From NCBI RefSeq assembly GCF_025447595.1, contig NZ_JAOEJU010000003.1:300985-364984 (forward strand): a DNA stretch of 64,000 nucleotides, written 5' to 3'. How positions within the stretch are numbered: the first letter of the stretch is position 1; each line of letters begins with the position of its first letter. Below are positions 27,721 to 37,016 of this stretch, piece by piece. The translations under genes were made by a program, and so were the position numbers. The DNA is from Pseudomonas koreensis. GTDB lineage: Bacteria; Pseudomonadota; Gammaproteobacteria; Pseudomonadales; Pseudomonadaceae. The notes under the pieces are model-generated. The model was not told the origin of the DNA, did not search any database, and worked only from the letters and a program-made list of their open reading frames with translations.

Positions 27721-30700
27721 AAATCCTCCTTCTGCGCTTCAAGGGCGGCGGTGGTGCCGGTCACCTGGAACGGTGAACGCGGCGCGCGGGTCGGCAAAGG
27801 CGGAATCGACAACGGCAGCTTCGAGCCCTGGCTCATCAGCGACACGCGCACGAACATCCGGGTGAATTCGCTGGTGACGCTGTCGTTCTGCGCAGTGACC
27901 GGCAGGCGCAGGCTCAACGGAAAGTCGGTGTAATCCATGCTCGGCTGGCGCTGCACCGAGAAGTGTGCGCGCATCAGGCGCAACAGCGACCACGGCCCGC
28001 CATACTCCCAACCGGCCTCCAGATCACGCACCACCAGGTTCGGTTGCAGCGGATCGTTGACCGGACGCTCCTTGCCGTTGCGCGCCCAACGCAGGGTCAG
28101 ACGAATCGGCTGGCCGGGCATCCAGCGCAGGTTTGGCTGATCGGCAGCGGGATAGCTGATCTGCTGATTGCCGGCCAGCATGCCCCAGGCAATCACTTGA
28201 TCGGCGCCCTTCTCTTCTTCACGATCGGTGCGCCAGCGCACGTCCAGCTCGACGCCGAGAATGCCGCTCTTGTCGCGCACGAACAGCGGCGTCAGCCAGA
28301 CGCTGGCCTGCTTCACCCGGTTGAGAAAATCTTCTGCCGCCAGCCGTTCCGGGGTCTGGCTCAGAACCAGTCCGGCCTGGGCCACCGGCAAGCGCTTGTC
28401 GATGATTTCCAGAAAGTGCTGGACCCTTGCCGGATCGGCATCCTGCGCCTGCACGCCATTGGCAAACGGAAAGCGGTCGGCCAGGTATTGATTGAAGTAG
28501 CCGGCCAGTTCGTTCCACGCAGCCGCCGCCTGTTGCTGTTGCAGAAACTGGCAGCGTTGCAGGGCCGACTGTTGCAACTCCACCGCCCGCATCGCGAGAG
28601 TGCCGCGTCCACCGGTCAGATTGGCGGTCTGCAACACCTGCACGCAGGAGCCGGTGTCCATTTCAATGAAATCGCGGCTGACCAGTTGCTCGATCTGCGC
28701 CGGCGAACTGGCGGGGTTGGAATCCTTGTACTTGAGCAATTCGTCGTTGAGTGCGCTGAACTGGGTCACACGCTCGTAATCCAGCGCCGACAAATTACCC
28801 TGCTGGGTCTTCAGCCATTCCAGGGCCGGTGCGCGACGCTCGGTGATGCCGAGCATGGTGTTGAATTGCTGCTTGAGGCTCAGCTTCAAATCCTGCACAT
28901 CGCTGGCGCCGTAGAGTTGCAGACCAAGGTTTTTCGAGCCGTCCCACTGGCTGATTTCCGTGCGGCCACCGAACAGCGGCTGCGCGGTGATTTCATCCAG
29001 CCCGCCAACAATCTGCGCCATCGCCCGGCGGTTCAACGCCCCTTGCAGACGTGCCGCCAGATCACCGCGATGGACCTCGACAAAGGCCTTTTGCAGGTTC
29101 ATCGCCTGCACGGCCTGCACGTTGAACACCTCATAGGGATGAGTCTGGTCATCGTGATCCTTGAGGCTCAACCACATCGCTTGCGCGGCAGCGGTCTCGG
29201 CTGCTTTCAGCAGTGCTTCGCGATAGGCCGGCGGAATGCGCGGCAACTCTTCGGCGACGTAACTTTTGTAACTGGCGAAATAATTCAGCGACTCGTTAAG
29301 GTCATCGCCGTCCACGGTCTGGCCTTGCCGGTTGACGCTGTCCTGGCTGGCGCGCAGGGCAGTCGAGACGAAGTCACGCTTGAACAGCGCCTGCACCGCA
29401 TTATTGAGCTTGACCACCTGTTCCTGCAGCGCCAATTGCCCGCTGCCCTGCTGCACCAGCAGATTGCCCCGCGAGCCCACTTGGGCAATCCATTGATCGC
29501 GAAAACTCTGCTGCAACTTGCCGGCCTGTGCATCAAGCTGCTGTTCGACGGCCGGGCCGAGCAATGAACTCTTGCGCACCTTGTCGAGAAACTCGCGGTA
29601 ACCCGGTACCAGCTCCTGACCCTTGCCGCGACTCCACGTCGAGTTGGTCAGGGCGATCGCCGCTTGCAGGTCATCGATCAGCGCACGCAGGTCTTCCAGT
29701 TCGGGCAGGCTGTTGCCACTTCCGGCTTCAAGTTGTTCCAGGTGCAACTTGAGGTAGCCGGCCTTGCTGACGAAGTTATCGGCCAGAAAATACTGATCGA
29801 GCCAGCGCTCCATCAGCCCGGTGAAATTGCTCACGATAAGCGGCCGCTCGACGCTCAGATCCAGCGCCTGCAAGTCACCGCCATCACTGACCGCCAGTAA
29901 ACGGTTGTAGTAGGCGGCATGGGGCAAGGTTGCGGCGTTGAGGTTGAGCGACAGCGCGCTGTTGCTCAGTTGCGCCAAGTCTTCCAGCGGCGCCCGCTGA
30001 TTGTTCTGCACCTGGGCGAACAACTGATTCTGTTGTTCCAGACGCAAGGCTCGCTCGACCAGATCCGTGGCCTTCTGATAATTCTGCCACTGCGCCGGGT
30101 CTTCGCTTTCGACGCTGGTGCGCCGGTCGGTGGCGCGGATCGCCTTGATTTTCGCCAGCTCCGCGACCAGCAGATCGTGCAGCGGTTGCAGCATGTGGCG
30201 CTGGGTCGACCTGAACACTTCCTGTTCGAGGCGTCCGTCCAGCGAAGAAAACCACGATGTCGGAAAGGCCAGCGAAACGTAGTGCCAGTGCGGTGCCCGT
30301 TCCAGCACCCGCCAGAAGTTCTGCACGTTGCGCCGGGTCGGCTCGACCCGATGTTCGTCGTCGGTAACCGCCACGTAATTCTTCTGCGCGCCTTGCAGCA
30401 GCCGCGCCAGTTCATGGGCGTCCTTGACCGACGCCTGCCAGACCCAGAGCATCGCCACCGCCCAGACCACCCCGACCACCAGCGCCACCCCTGCAGTCAC
30501 TCGTTGCCAGCGCTGGCGCAGGCGCAACAGGCGCGGCACGCCTTGGGCCAGCCCGCGTTCGCCGACGATTCGCTGGCGCCACAACTGCCGGACAAACGCA
30601 CTTTGCTGCAGGCCGCTGTCATCGGCAGAAAAACCGTCCAGCGCATCGTCGGCCGGTTGATTGGCCGTCAGGTAAACCCCGCGAAAGCACGGCGCCTCGC

Positions 30701-31538
30701 CCTGAGCGTTGCCTTGAAACACCGGTTCGAGCACGTTCTGCAAACCACGGCGCAGGGTTTCCAGTCGTTCCGGCAAGGCGTACAGATCCGCACTCAAATG
30801 CCCGGACAAGGTGCCGATTTCGATCACCGCTTCCGCCACCGCACGATGCAACCGATCCAGCGCCTGATCGCTCCATTGCCCCTGCCACACCGCATCGCGG
30901 GCATAGGGCGACGACCAGCCCAAGGTGCGATCGCGGGCCTCGTCCGGCAAGGCGCTGATCAGCTCCTGAAACCCCGGCAGTTCTTCCAGCCCGGTGATGA
31001 CCACATACACCGGCAGGCTCAAGCCAAAACGCTGCAACAGATCGATGAAACGCCGACGCGCCGCCAGACCGAGTTGCGTGGCCTGTTCCAGATTACTCAA
31101 CCGACTGACCGGTACCGTCCAGATCACCCCGTCCAGCGGACGCTTGCTGCGCAGGCGCAGGATCAACCCGAGCAGGCGCCACCAGCCGCCGCGTTGCAGG
31201 TGCATGCCGTCTTCCGGCAGAAACAGCGCCTGGGGCACCACCAGCACCGCGCCTTCGGAATCCGACCACCAGCGACCGAACCACGCCGGTTTATCGGTGG
31301 GTTGCAAACGCCACTGAGTGGCGAGTTGCGCGCCCTGGGTTTCATCGCCAAGCATCAACAGCCAAGGCATCTGATACCGGTCGTGGGCGCCCTGCTCCTG
31401 TTCCATGTGCCGCACGGCGGCGTAGAAACTGCGGATCGCTGCGCCGCTCTGGGTACGCAGCCACCACACCGCCACCGCGATGATCACCAGCAGCAAAAGA
31501 ATGGCGACCACCCAGGCCACGATCGTCAGGGTACTCAT
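27717..31538 (-). CDS. tssM: T6SS membrane-complex protein TssM (IcmF-like)
   Basis: Inner-membrane and periplasmic core of the trans-envelope complex, 1273 residues. One N-terminal membrane segment lies at about 4-26. The cytoplasmic domain follows, then a second span at about 350-370 and a large periplasmic domain. The N-terminal G-domain of IcmF normally carries a Walker A loop. Here that site reads L-G-D-E-T-Q-G-A at residues 63-70, with no GKT/S, so nucleotide binding is unlikely. The missing first membrane span of the usual hairpin is also notable. It overlaps both tssL and tssA by 4 nt, so the operon is tightly coupled. Confidence 0.92.
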   Translation of the reverse strand: MSTLTIVAWVVAILLLLVIIAVAVWWLRTQSGAAIRSFYAAVRHMEQEQGAHDRYQMPWLLMLGDETQGAQLATQWRLQPTDKPAWFGRWWSDSEGAVLVVPQALFLPEDGMHLQRGGWWRLLGLILRLRSKRPLDGVIWTVPVSRLSNLEQATQLGLAARRRFIDLLQRFGLSLPVYVVITGLEELPGFQELISALPDEARDRTLGWSSPYARDAVWQGQWSDQALDRLHRAVAEAVIEIGTLSGHLSADLYALPERLETLRRGLQNVLEPVFQGNAQGEAPCFRGVYLTANQPADDALDGFSADDSGLQQSAFVRQLWRQRIVGERGLAQGVPRLLRLRQRWQRVTAGVALVVGVVWAVAMLWVWQASVKDAHELARLLQGAQKNYVAVTDDEHRVEPTRRNVQNFWRVLERAPHWHYVSLAFPTSWFSSLDGRLEQEVFRSTQRHMLQPLHDLLVAELAKIKAIRATDRRTSVESEDPAQWQNYQKATDLVERALRLEQQNQLFAQVQNNQRAPLEDLAQLSNSALSLNLNAATLPHAAYYNRLLAVSDGGDLQALDLSVERPLIVSNFTGLMERWLDQYFLADNFVSKAGYLKLHLEQLEAGSGNSLPELEDLRALIDDLQAAIALTNSTWSRGKGQELVPGYREFLDKVRKSSLLGPAVEQQLDAQAGKLQQSFRDQWIAQVGSRGNLLVQQGSGQLALQEQVVKLNNAVQALFKRDFVSTALRASQDSVNRQGQTVDGDDLNESLNYFASYKSYVAEELPRIPPAYREALLKAAETAAAQAMWLSLKDHDDQTHPYEVFNVQAVQAMNLQKAFVEVHRGDLAARLQGALNRRAMAQIVGGLDEITAQPLFGGRTEISQWDGSKNLGLQLYGASDVQDLKLSLKQQFNTMLGITERRAPALEWLKTQQGNLSALDYERVTQFSALNDELLKYKDSNPASSPAQIEQLVSRDFIEMDTGSCVQVLQTANLTGGRGTLAMRAVELQQSALQRCQFLQQQQAAAAWNELAGYFNQYLADRFPFANGVQAQDADPARVQHFLEIIDKRLPVAQAGLVLSQTPERLAAEDFLNRVKQASVWLTPLFVRDKSGILGVELDVRWRTDREEEKGADQVIAWGMLAGNQQISYPAADQPNLRWMPGQPIRLTLRWARNGKERPVNDPLQPNLVVRDLEAGWEYGGPWSLLRLMRAHFSVQRQPSMDYTDFPLSLRLPVTAQNDSVTSEFTRMFVRVSLMSQGSKLPLSIPPLPTRAPRSPFQVTGTTAALEAQKEDL

Positions 31539-32299
31539 GAGTCATGCTCCGACGCCGTCAGCGTGTCGGGCGCCTGCAACACCGGCTCCAGTTCCTGACG
31601 GATGTCGCGCCACAGAAACTGCCCGAGCCCGGTCAGCAGCAGAATCATCGCCAGAATGCCCAGCGCCAGACGAAAGCCATCGGGCAACGCCGTGCGTACC
31701 GGCAACTGCAAGGGTGTCGCCAGCGAAGGCTGTACCAGTCGCTGACTGACAGCGGCGTAATCGGCCTCGTCCTGCCAGGCAAACGTGAACAGGGCCCGCC
31801 GCCATTTTTCCCGTTGCACCTGACCCTGCTCACCGCGCAGGCGTCCGTGGAAACCGAGGATCAGGCACTGCAAATACACGTTGGCCAGATCGCGGGTGGT
31901 GGGCTGCTGTTCATCGAGCAAAGTCTGGATCGCCGCCGGCACTTGCTCGCCGGCCTGACGGCTGGAATACAGTCGCGACTCCAGGGGTTTTTCCTGCCAG
32001 GCGCTCTGGCCCGGCCACGGGCTGAACAACAGGGTTTCATCAACCAACGCGACAAAGGCATACACCAGCGCCTTGACCTGTTCGGTCGCCGAGTCGCCGA
32101 CCCGCGCAAACGCGGTGCGCCACAGCCGTTGCGAAGTCTGGGTCGAGAGCTCGACCACGGTTTCGACCAGCGCCGCTTCGTCCTCGCTGTCCTTGGGCAA
32201 CTGACTCCAGTCCTGCGACCACTGCTGCCACGTCTGGCGGAACGCACTGCTCAGCGGAGCGTCCTGCAACCCGAGGCTTGCGGCACTTCCTTGCGACAT
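31535..32299 (-). CDS. tssL: T6SS membrane protein TssL (DotU type, no OmpA domain)
   Basis: Tail-anchored inner-membrane partner of TssM, 254 residues. The cytoplasmic DotU domain (about 15-195) has V-Y-A-F-V-A-L-V-D-E-T-L-L-F-S and C-L-I-L-G-F-H-G-R-L-R-G as family motifs. A single C-terminal span lies at about 207-230, followed by a short periplasmic tail. There is no peptidoglycan-binding OmpA extension, so anchoring to the wall must come from another protein. Its stop overlaps the tssM start by 4 nt. Confidence 0.92.
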   Translation of the reverse strand: MSQGSAASLGLQDAPLSSAFRQTWQQWSQDWSQLPKDSEDEAALVETVVELSTQTSQRLWRTAFARVGDSATEQVKALVYAFVALVDETLLFSPWPGQSAWQEKPLESRLYSSRQAGEQVPAAIQTLLDEQQPTTRDLANVYLQCLILGFHGRLRGEQGQVQREKWRRALFTFAWQDEADYAAVSQRLVQPSLATPLQLPVRTALPDGFRLALGILAMILLLTGLGQFLWRDIRQELEPVLQAPDTLTASEHDS

Positions 32300-32317
32300 A
32301 CGACGTTCCTTGTATGG

Positions 32318-33649
32318 TCAGGCACGTTCACTGTTCTGGGCGACAAACAACACCACTTGCCACGGACTGCTGGTCAGTTTGGTGGCCGGCGCTGCGATCA
32401 TCAGCGGCAGTTGCGCGTCGAACCAGCTGCCTTCGGCGGCCACCACGAACAGCGGGGTGTCGTCGCCGACGCTGTAAGCCACCTGCTCGCTGCGGCTCAT
32501 GGCCTGATGCGTCAGACCGCTCATGCGCTGGCGGCTGAGCAAGGCAATGTGCGGCGCCGAGGCGATGATCGCGCCCCGCAACCATTCGCCGGCCGCCTGC
32601 TCGCTGGCGCCGTTGGGCATGCGCAGGCCGATGACCAGCCGCTGGCTCGGTTGCTCGTCCGGCAACTGAATGGAAAAACTCTGCTCGCCGCGCTCGAATG
32701 CGATGCTGCGGTAACCGGCGCGGATCAGTTCCAGGGTGTTTTCCAGCCAGTCGAGCAGTGGTTCGTAACCGCGCTGCAATTCGAGAAAATCCAGTGGCGC
32801 AAAAGCCGGCACACCCGCCAGCGGATCCAGCGCCGACCACGCACCGGCGAGTCCCAGCAGTTGCACATAAATGCTTTGCGGATGAGCGACACGACTGATC
32901 AGCGCCCCTTCCACTTCCGGCAACCGCGCCCACAACGCCGTCATCTGCCGACGGATTTCCAGCGCGTCATCCTGATTGCCGGCCTGCTGTGCCTGGCGCA
33001 ATCGCCCGCCGAGAAACAGGCACTTCTCCCGAGCCCGCGCACAGAGCCCGGCTACCCGCCGACCCAGTGGCGATTCCGGCAATAGAACCGGTGTCGGCGG
33101 CGTGTAAGGCAACGGCAGGAAACCGCCACCCTCCTTGCGGATTTTCAGCAGCGGCAGGCAGATTGAATCGGCCTTGTTCAGTTGTGTGCACAGCCGTGGA
33201 TTGGGACGCCACACCGTGATCGATTCAGGAAATTCGCCACTGGTGAGATCCGGCAATGCTTCGCCGACCACCGATTGCAGACGTCCCTTGAGCGGCAGCA
33301 ATTGACCCGCGCGCCAAAGCGGACTGATCGCCAGGTAGACCGTCACCGTCGCATCATCCGTGGCGTCGATCGCGGCAGCGACGTCCAGCTCCAGCGTCGG
33401 GTCGACGCCGACTTGCAGATTGACCGGCAGACCGTCCGGCATCGTCCCCTGCAACGACAGCATCCGCACCACCCCGGCGCTCATCGCCGACGGATCGAAC
33501 TCCATGTAGCTGACGCCGAAGAACCACGGATTGCACGCCTGAGCCAGATGCGCGCCGAGCGCCTCGGCCCGCAGGCCCTGTAACTGAAAATGCTGTGGCA
33601 GCAATTGCATGCCTTCATGCCAGCAGACCGCGTCAGGTAGCAGACTCAT
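32318..33649 (-). CDS. tssK: T6SS baseplate protein TssK
   Basis: Cytoplasmic adaptor linking baseplate to membrane complex, 443 residues. The N-terminus V-C-W-H-E-G-M-Q-L-L-P-Q-H-F-Q is a family hallmark, and R-S-I-A-F-E-R and the C-terminal F-V-A-A-E-G-S-W-F-D region fit the TssK receptor-binding-like fold. It sits 18 nt upstream of tssL in the leftward operon, after tssJ. Confidence 0.93.
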   Translation of the reverse strand: MSLLPDAVCWHEGMQLLPQHFQLQGLRAEALGAHLAQACNPWFFGVSYMEFDPSAMSAGVVRMLSLQGTMPDGLPVNLQVGVDPTLELDVAAAIDATDDATVTVYLAISPLWRAGQLLPLKGRLQSVVGEALPDLTSGEFPESITVWRPNPRLCTQLNKADSICLPLLKIRKEGGGFLPLPYTPPTPVLLPESPLGRRVAGLCARAREKCLFLGGRLRQAQQAGNQDDALEIRRQMTALWARLPEVEGALISRVAHPQSIYVQLLGLAGAWSALDPLAGVPAFAPLDFLELQRGYEPLLDWLENTLELIRAGYRSIAFERGEQSFSIQLPDEQPSQRLVIGLRMPNGASEQAAGEWLRGAIIASAPHIALLSRQRMSGLTHQAMSRSEQVAYSVGDDTPLFVVAAEGSWFDAQLPLMIAAPATKLTSSPWQVVLFVAQNSERA

Positions 33650-33695
33650 ACGACTCCCTTCGACTGCACCGCGAACCGGCGGCGGACGGTGTGTT

Positions 33696-34142
33696 TCAGT
33701 TTTCCTTGCTGACCAGGCTCATCTCGCGACTGTCGAACTTGAGCCATGCGTCGCTCTGATCGTCCAGCCGCAGGCGGTGCGCTCCGGGAGTGTTATAGCT
33801 GGCGAAGACCAAAAGTCCAGCCGCCCGCTTGCCCCCCAGCGGGAACGGCTGGCGGTCGATGAATTGCCCCGGCACCAGCTCCAGTCCCCACACGCTCATC
33901 AGCTGACGATAGTCGCGCTGATACTGCTCGCGCTCGGCAAACCACTGACGGGCACTGATGCCCGACAGTTGCTTGAGCAGATCCGGATCGTTGACCGCGA
34001 TGAAATCCACGGCGATCGGGGTGTCGTCATTGGCCTTGGGCGCGACGTCGAGGGTCAGGCTGTCGAGATCCACTCTCGGCCCGAAAAATGAACAGCCGGC
34101 GAGCAGCGCAAACCCGATCGTTAGAAAAAGTCGTGCAGACAA
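33696..34142 (-). CDS. tssJ: T6SS outer-membrane lipoprotein TssJ
   Basis: Outer-membrane lipoprotein that anchors TssM. A signal sequence ends in the lipobox L-L-A-G-C, followed by S-F-F-G-P-R and a beta-rich domain. No ATG or GTG start lies in a sensible place. A TTG at 34142 with AAGGA eight bases upstream gives a normal short signal peptide and was chosen. ATT at 34145 is possible. The frame stays open to a TTG at 34259, but that would place 50 residues before the signal, and the TTGACA there could instead be a -35 box. It is the first gene of tssJ-K-L-M-A. Confidence 0.8.
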   Translation of the reverse strand: MSARLFLTIGFALLAGCSFFGPRVDLDSLTLDVAPKANDDTPIAVDFIAVNDPDLLKQLSGISARQWFAEREQYQRDYRQLMSVWGLELVPGQFIDRQPFPLGGKRAAGLLVFASYNTPGAHRLRLDDQSDAWLKFDSREMSLVSKEN

Positions 34143-34370
34143 AATGAATTTTCCTTTTCGCCAGTCAGTCCAAAAAAGTTTTTCGCTTGCATTTTTATAG
34201 ACCTGTTCTAGCGTCTTGGGTAGTTCGGTTCCTACAGCCGAATGAGGAAGGTTTGTCAAAGGAACGACAGGTCATCTGCCACCCTTTCTAACCTGTGGTC
34301 CAGCAAGGGAAAGCGATGAACGGGCCTCCCCGATGCATTGCGCCCGCTCATCGCATCGGAGTCCGCCGAC
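34143..34370. promoter_or_regulatory. divergent control region of the T6SS operons
   Basis: A gap of 228 bp between tssJ (minus) and tssB (plus), AT-richer than the flanks. A TTGACA hexamer on the minus strand (34254-34259) and an inverted repeat TTCGG-N9-CCGAA (about 34228-34246) are visible. No clear sigma-54 GG-N10-GC element was found. Confidence 0.4.
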
Positions 34371-34913
34371 ATGGCAGAAAGTACCCAGCACAAGCTCGAC
34401 CGGGTTCGCCCGCCCCGAGTGCAAATCACCTATGACGTCGAAATCGGCAACGCCATCGAGAAAAAGGAATTGCCGCTGGTGGTCGGCATCCTCGCCGACC
34501 TCTCGGGCAAGCCGCTCGAACCATTGGCAAAACTGACCGAACGCCGTTTCACCGAAATCGACCGTGACAACTTCAACGACGTCCTCGCCTCCATCGCTCC
34601 CCGCGCCACGCTGCAAGTCAACAACACCCTCAGCGGCGACGACAGCAAGCTCAACATCGAACTCAACTTCAAGCACATCGATGACTTCGACCCGGTCAAG
34701 GTGGTGGAGCAAGTCACGCCGCTGCGGCGTCTGTTCGAAGCCCGCCAGCGCCTGCGCGACCTGCTGACCAAACTCGACGGCAATGACGATCTGGACAAGC
34801 TGCTGCGCGACGTCATCGCCAACACCGAAGGCTTGCAAGAGATCAAGTCGGCCCGCCCGGACACCGCTGTCCCGGCCGCTGACGCCGAAGCTCCGGCCGA
34901 ACCGCAAGCCTGA
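34371..34913 (+). CDS. tssB: T6SS sheath small subunit TssB
   Basis: Forms the contractile sheath with TssC, 180 residues. The family start K-L-D-R-V-R-P-P-R-V-Q-I-T-Y-D-V-E and the L-P-L-V-V-G-I-L-A-D-L-S-G motif are clear. A C-terminal Ala/Pro-rich tail (about 160-180) follows the core. ATG 34371 gives the normal N-terminus, and the frame extends 11 codons upstream without support. It opens the rightward operon tssB-C-hcp-E-F-G-clpV. Confidence 0.95.
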   Translation: MAESTQHKLDRVRPPRVQITYDVEIGNAIEKKELPLVVGILADLSGKPLEPLAKLTERRFTEIDRDNFNDVLASIAPRATLQVNNTLSGDDSKLNIELNFKHIDDFDPVKVVEQVTPLRRLFEARQRLRDLLTKLDGNDDLDKLLRDVIANTEGLQEIKSARPDTAVPAADAEAPAEPQA

Positions 34914-34942
34914 TCGTCCACCTGACCGAGGAAGAATTCGCC

Positions 34943-36427
34943 ATGCCCGCCGCCGCCCAGAATCAAGCCAGCGAAAATGCTGCTGCCGAGACTTTATCCC
35001 TGCTCGACCGGATCATCGCCGAGGGCCGCATGGCCCATGACGACAGTCAGCAGGATTACGCCCGCGACATGCTCGCGGAATTCGCCACCCAGGTGCTCGA
35101 CGAAGGCATGGCCATCGACAAGGACACCGTGGCGATGATCAACGACCGCATCAGCCAGATCGACGAGCTGATCAGCGCTCAGCTCAACGAAGTGCTGCAC
35201 CACCCGGACCTGCAGAAACTCGAAGCGTCCTGGCGTGGCCTGCACATGCTGGTGCAGAACACCGAAACCAGCACCCGGCTGAAACTGCGCCTGCTCAACG
35301 TGACCCAGAAAGAGCTGCAGAACGATCTGGAAAAAGCCGTCGAGTTCGACCAGAGCGCCCTGTTCAAAAAGATCTACGAAGAGGAATACGGCACCTTCGG
35401 TGGCCATCCGTTCAGCCTGCTGGTGGGTGACTACACCTTCGGCCGCCACCCGCAGGACATCGGTCTGCTGGAGAAACTGTCGAACGTCGCTGCAGCCGCC
35501 CACGCGCCGTTCATTGCCGCCGCCAGCCCGCGCCTGTTCGACATGAACAGCTTCACCGAACTGGCGGTGCCGCGTGACCTGTCGAAAGTGTTCGAGAGCC
35601 AGGAGCTGATCAAGTGGCGCTCGTTCCGCGAAAGCGAAGACTCGCGTTATGTCTCCCTGGTGCTTCCGCACTTCCTGCTGCGCCTGCCCTATGGCCCGGA
35701 CACGTCGCCGGTGGAAGGCATCAACTACGTCGAAGACACCAACGGCACCGACCACAGCAAATACCTGTGGGGCAACGCCGCGTGGGCGCTGTCGCAGCGC
35801 ATCACCGAGGCCTTTGCTAAATACGGCTGGTGCGCGGCGATCCGTGGCGCTGAAGGCGGTGGTGCAGTCGAAGGCTTGCCGGCGCATACCTTCCGCACCA
35901 GCTCCGGTGATCTGTCGCTGAAATGTCCGACCGAAGTGGCGATCACCGACCGCCGCGAGAAGGAACTCAACGACCTCGGCTTCATCGCCCTGTGCCACAA
36001 GAAGAACAGCGACATCGCGGTGTTTTTCGGTGGCCAGACCACCAACAAGTCCAAGGTCTACAACACCAACGAGGCCAACGCCAACGCACGGATATCGGCG
36101 ATGTTGCCGTACGTGCTCGCGGCCTCGCGTTTCGCCCATTACCTGAAGGTGATCATGCGCGACAAGGTCGGCAGTTTCATGACCCGCGACAACGTGCAGA
36201 CCTACCTCAACAACTGGATCGCCGACTACGTGCTGATCAACGACAACGCACCGCAGGAAATAAAGGCGCAGTACCCGTTGCGTGAAGCGCGGGTGGACGT
36301 CACCGAAGTCGCCGGCAAGCCCGGCGCCTATCGCGCGACGGTGTTCCTGCGGCCGCACTTCCAGCTCGAAGAGCTGACCGCATCGATCCGCCTGGTCGCC
36401 ACCCTGCCGCCTCCGGTAGCAGCCTGA
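34943..36427 (+). CDS. tssC: T6SS sheath large subunit TssC
   Basis: Large contractile-sheath protein of 494 residues. Marks include W-R-G-L-H-M-L-V-Q-N-T-E-T, the F-G-G-H-P-F-S-L-L-V-G-D-Y segment, R-L-P-Y-G-P-D-T and a conserved C-terminal F-L-R-P-H-F-Q-L-E-E-L motif. GAGGAAGAATTCGCC precedes the start. It lies 29 nt after tssB, as expected for co-translated sheath partners. Confidence 0.96.
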   Translation: MPAAAQNQASENAAAETLSLLDRIIAEGRMAHDDSQQDYARDMLAEFATQVLDEGMAIDKDTVAMINDRISQIDELISAQLNEVLHHPDLQKLEASWRGLHMLVQNTETSTRLKLRLLNVTQKELQNDLEKAVEFDQSALFKKIYEEEYGTFGGHPFSLLVGDYTFGRHPQDIGLLEKLSNVAAAAHAPFIAAASPRLFDMNSFTELAVPRDLSKVFESQELIKWRSFRESEDSRYVSLVLPHFLLRLPYGPDTSPVEGINYVEDTNGTDHSKYLWGNAAWALSQRITEAFAKYGWCAAIRGAEGGGAVEGLPAHTFRTSSGDLSLKCPTEVAITDRREKELNDLGFIALCHKKNSDIAVFFGGQTTNKSKVYNTNEANANARISAMLPYVLAASRFAHYLKVIMRDKVGSFMTRDNVQTYLNNWIADYVLINDNAPQEIKAQYPLREARVDVTEVAGKPGAYRATVFLRPHFQLEELTASIRLVATLPPPVAA

Positions 36428-36436
36428 CCTGCCTGT

Positions 36437-36458
36437 GCCCGCAGGATTTCCTGCGGGC
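36437..36458 (+). other. hairpin between tssC and hcp
   Basis: GCCCGCAGGA/TCCTGCGGGC, a perfect 10-bp inverted repeat with only TT between the arms. No T tract follows. It may be an RNA-processing or stabilising element allowing high hcp levels, or a weak attenuator. Confidence 0.6.
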
Positions 36459-36503
36459 GCTCCCCCGTTTGTCTAGCGCGACAACCTTCAGGAGTTTCAA
36501 GCG

Positions 36504-37001
36504 ATGGATGCAATCATTCTCGACCTCGGCGGCGACATCAAAGGCGACAGCCTGCTCGAGGGCTACAAGGACAAGATCGAAGTCATGTCCTACAGCCACA
36601 ACGTGGCGATGCAGGTGACCAACGACGTCAGCAACTCGGAGCGAACCTCTGGCCGGCCGCACATCGGCGAGTTCACCCTGACCAAATTCGTCGACAGCTC
36701 GACGCCCTCCCTCAACGAATACTGCTGCGCCGGCAAGCCGATCCCGGAAGCCAAGATCACCATCGGCCGCAACGCCGCCGAAGGCAGCGGGCAGATCATG
36801 CCGTTCATCATCTACACCCTGACCAATGTGGTGCTGTCCAACGTCAGCGTCAGCGGCGGCACCGGTGGCAAACCGGTGGAAACCATTTCCCTGAACTTCA
36901 CCAAAATCAAATGGGAGCTGACCGCGCAGAAGGACGACGGCACCAAGGAAGGCACTGCCGGCACGGTATGGGACCTTGCAGCCAACAAGGCCAGCAAGTA
37001 A
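36504..37001 (+). CDS. hcp: T6SS tube protein Hcp
   Basis: Hexameric inner-tube protein secreted with the needle, 165 residues, Hcp1-like. The start M-D-A-I-I-L-D-L-G-G-D-I-K-G-D-S and the I-E-V-M-S-Y-S-H-N motif are standard. G-K-P-I-P-E-A-K-I-T and K-I-K-W-E-L-T complete the fold. AGGAGTTTCAAGCG gives a strong ribosome site. It is embedded in the structural operon, so this is the cognate Hcp and not an orphan. Confidence 0.95.
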   Translation: MDAIILDLGGDIKGDSLLEGYKDKIEVMSYSHNVAMQVTNDVSNSERTSGRPHIGEFTLTKFVDSSTPSLNEYCCAGKPIPEAKITIGRNAAEGSGQIMPFIIYTLTNVVLSNVSVSGGTGGKPVETISLNFTKIKWELTAQKDDGTKEGTAGTVWDLAANKASK

Positions 37002-37016
37002 CCGGACGCAACGGCC

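Noticed and set aside
27963..33085. Long plus-strand frames opposite tssM, tssL and tssK
   Set aside because: Shadows of the T6SS genes. The minus-strand products match their families over full length.
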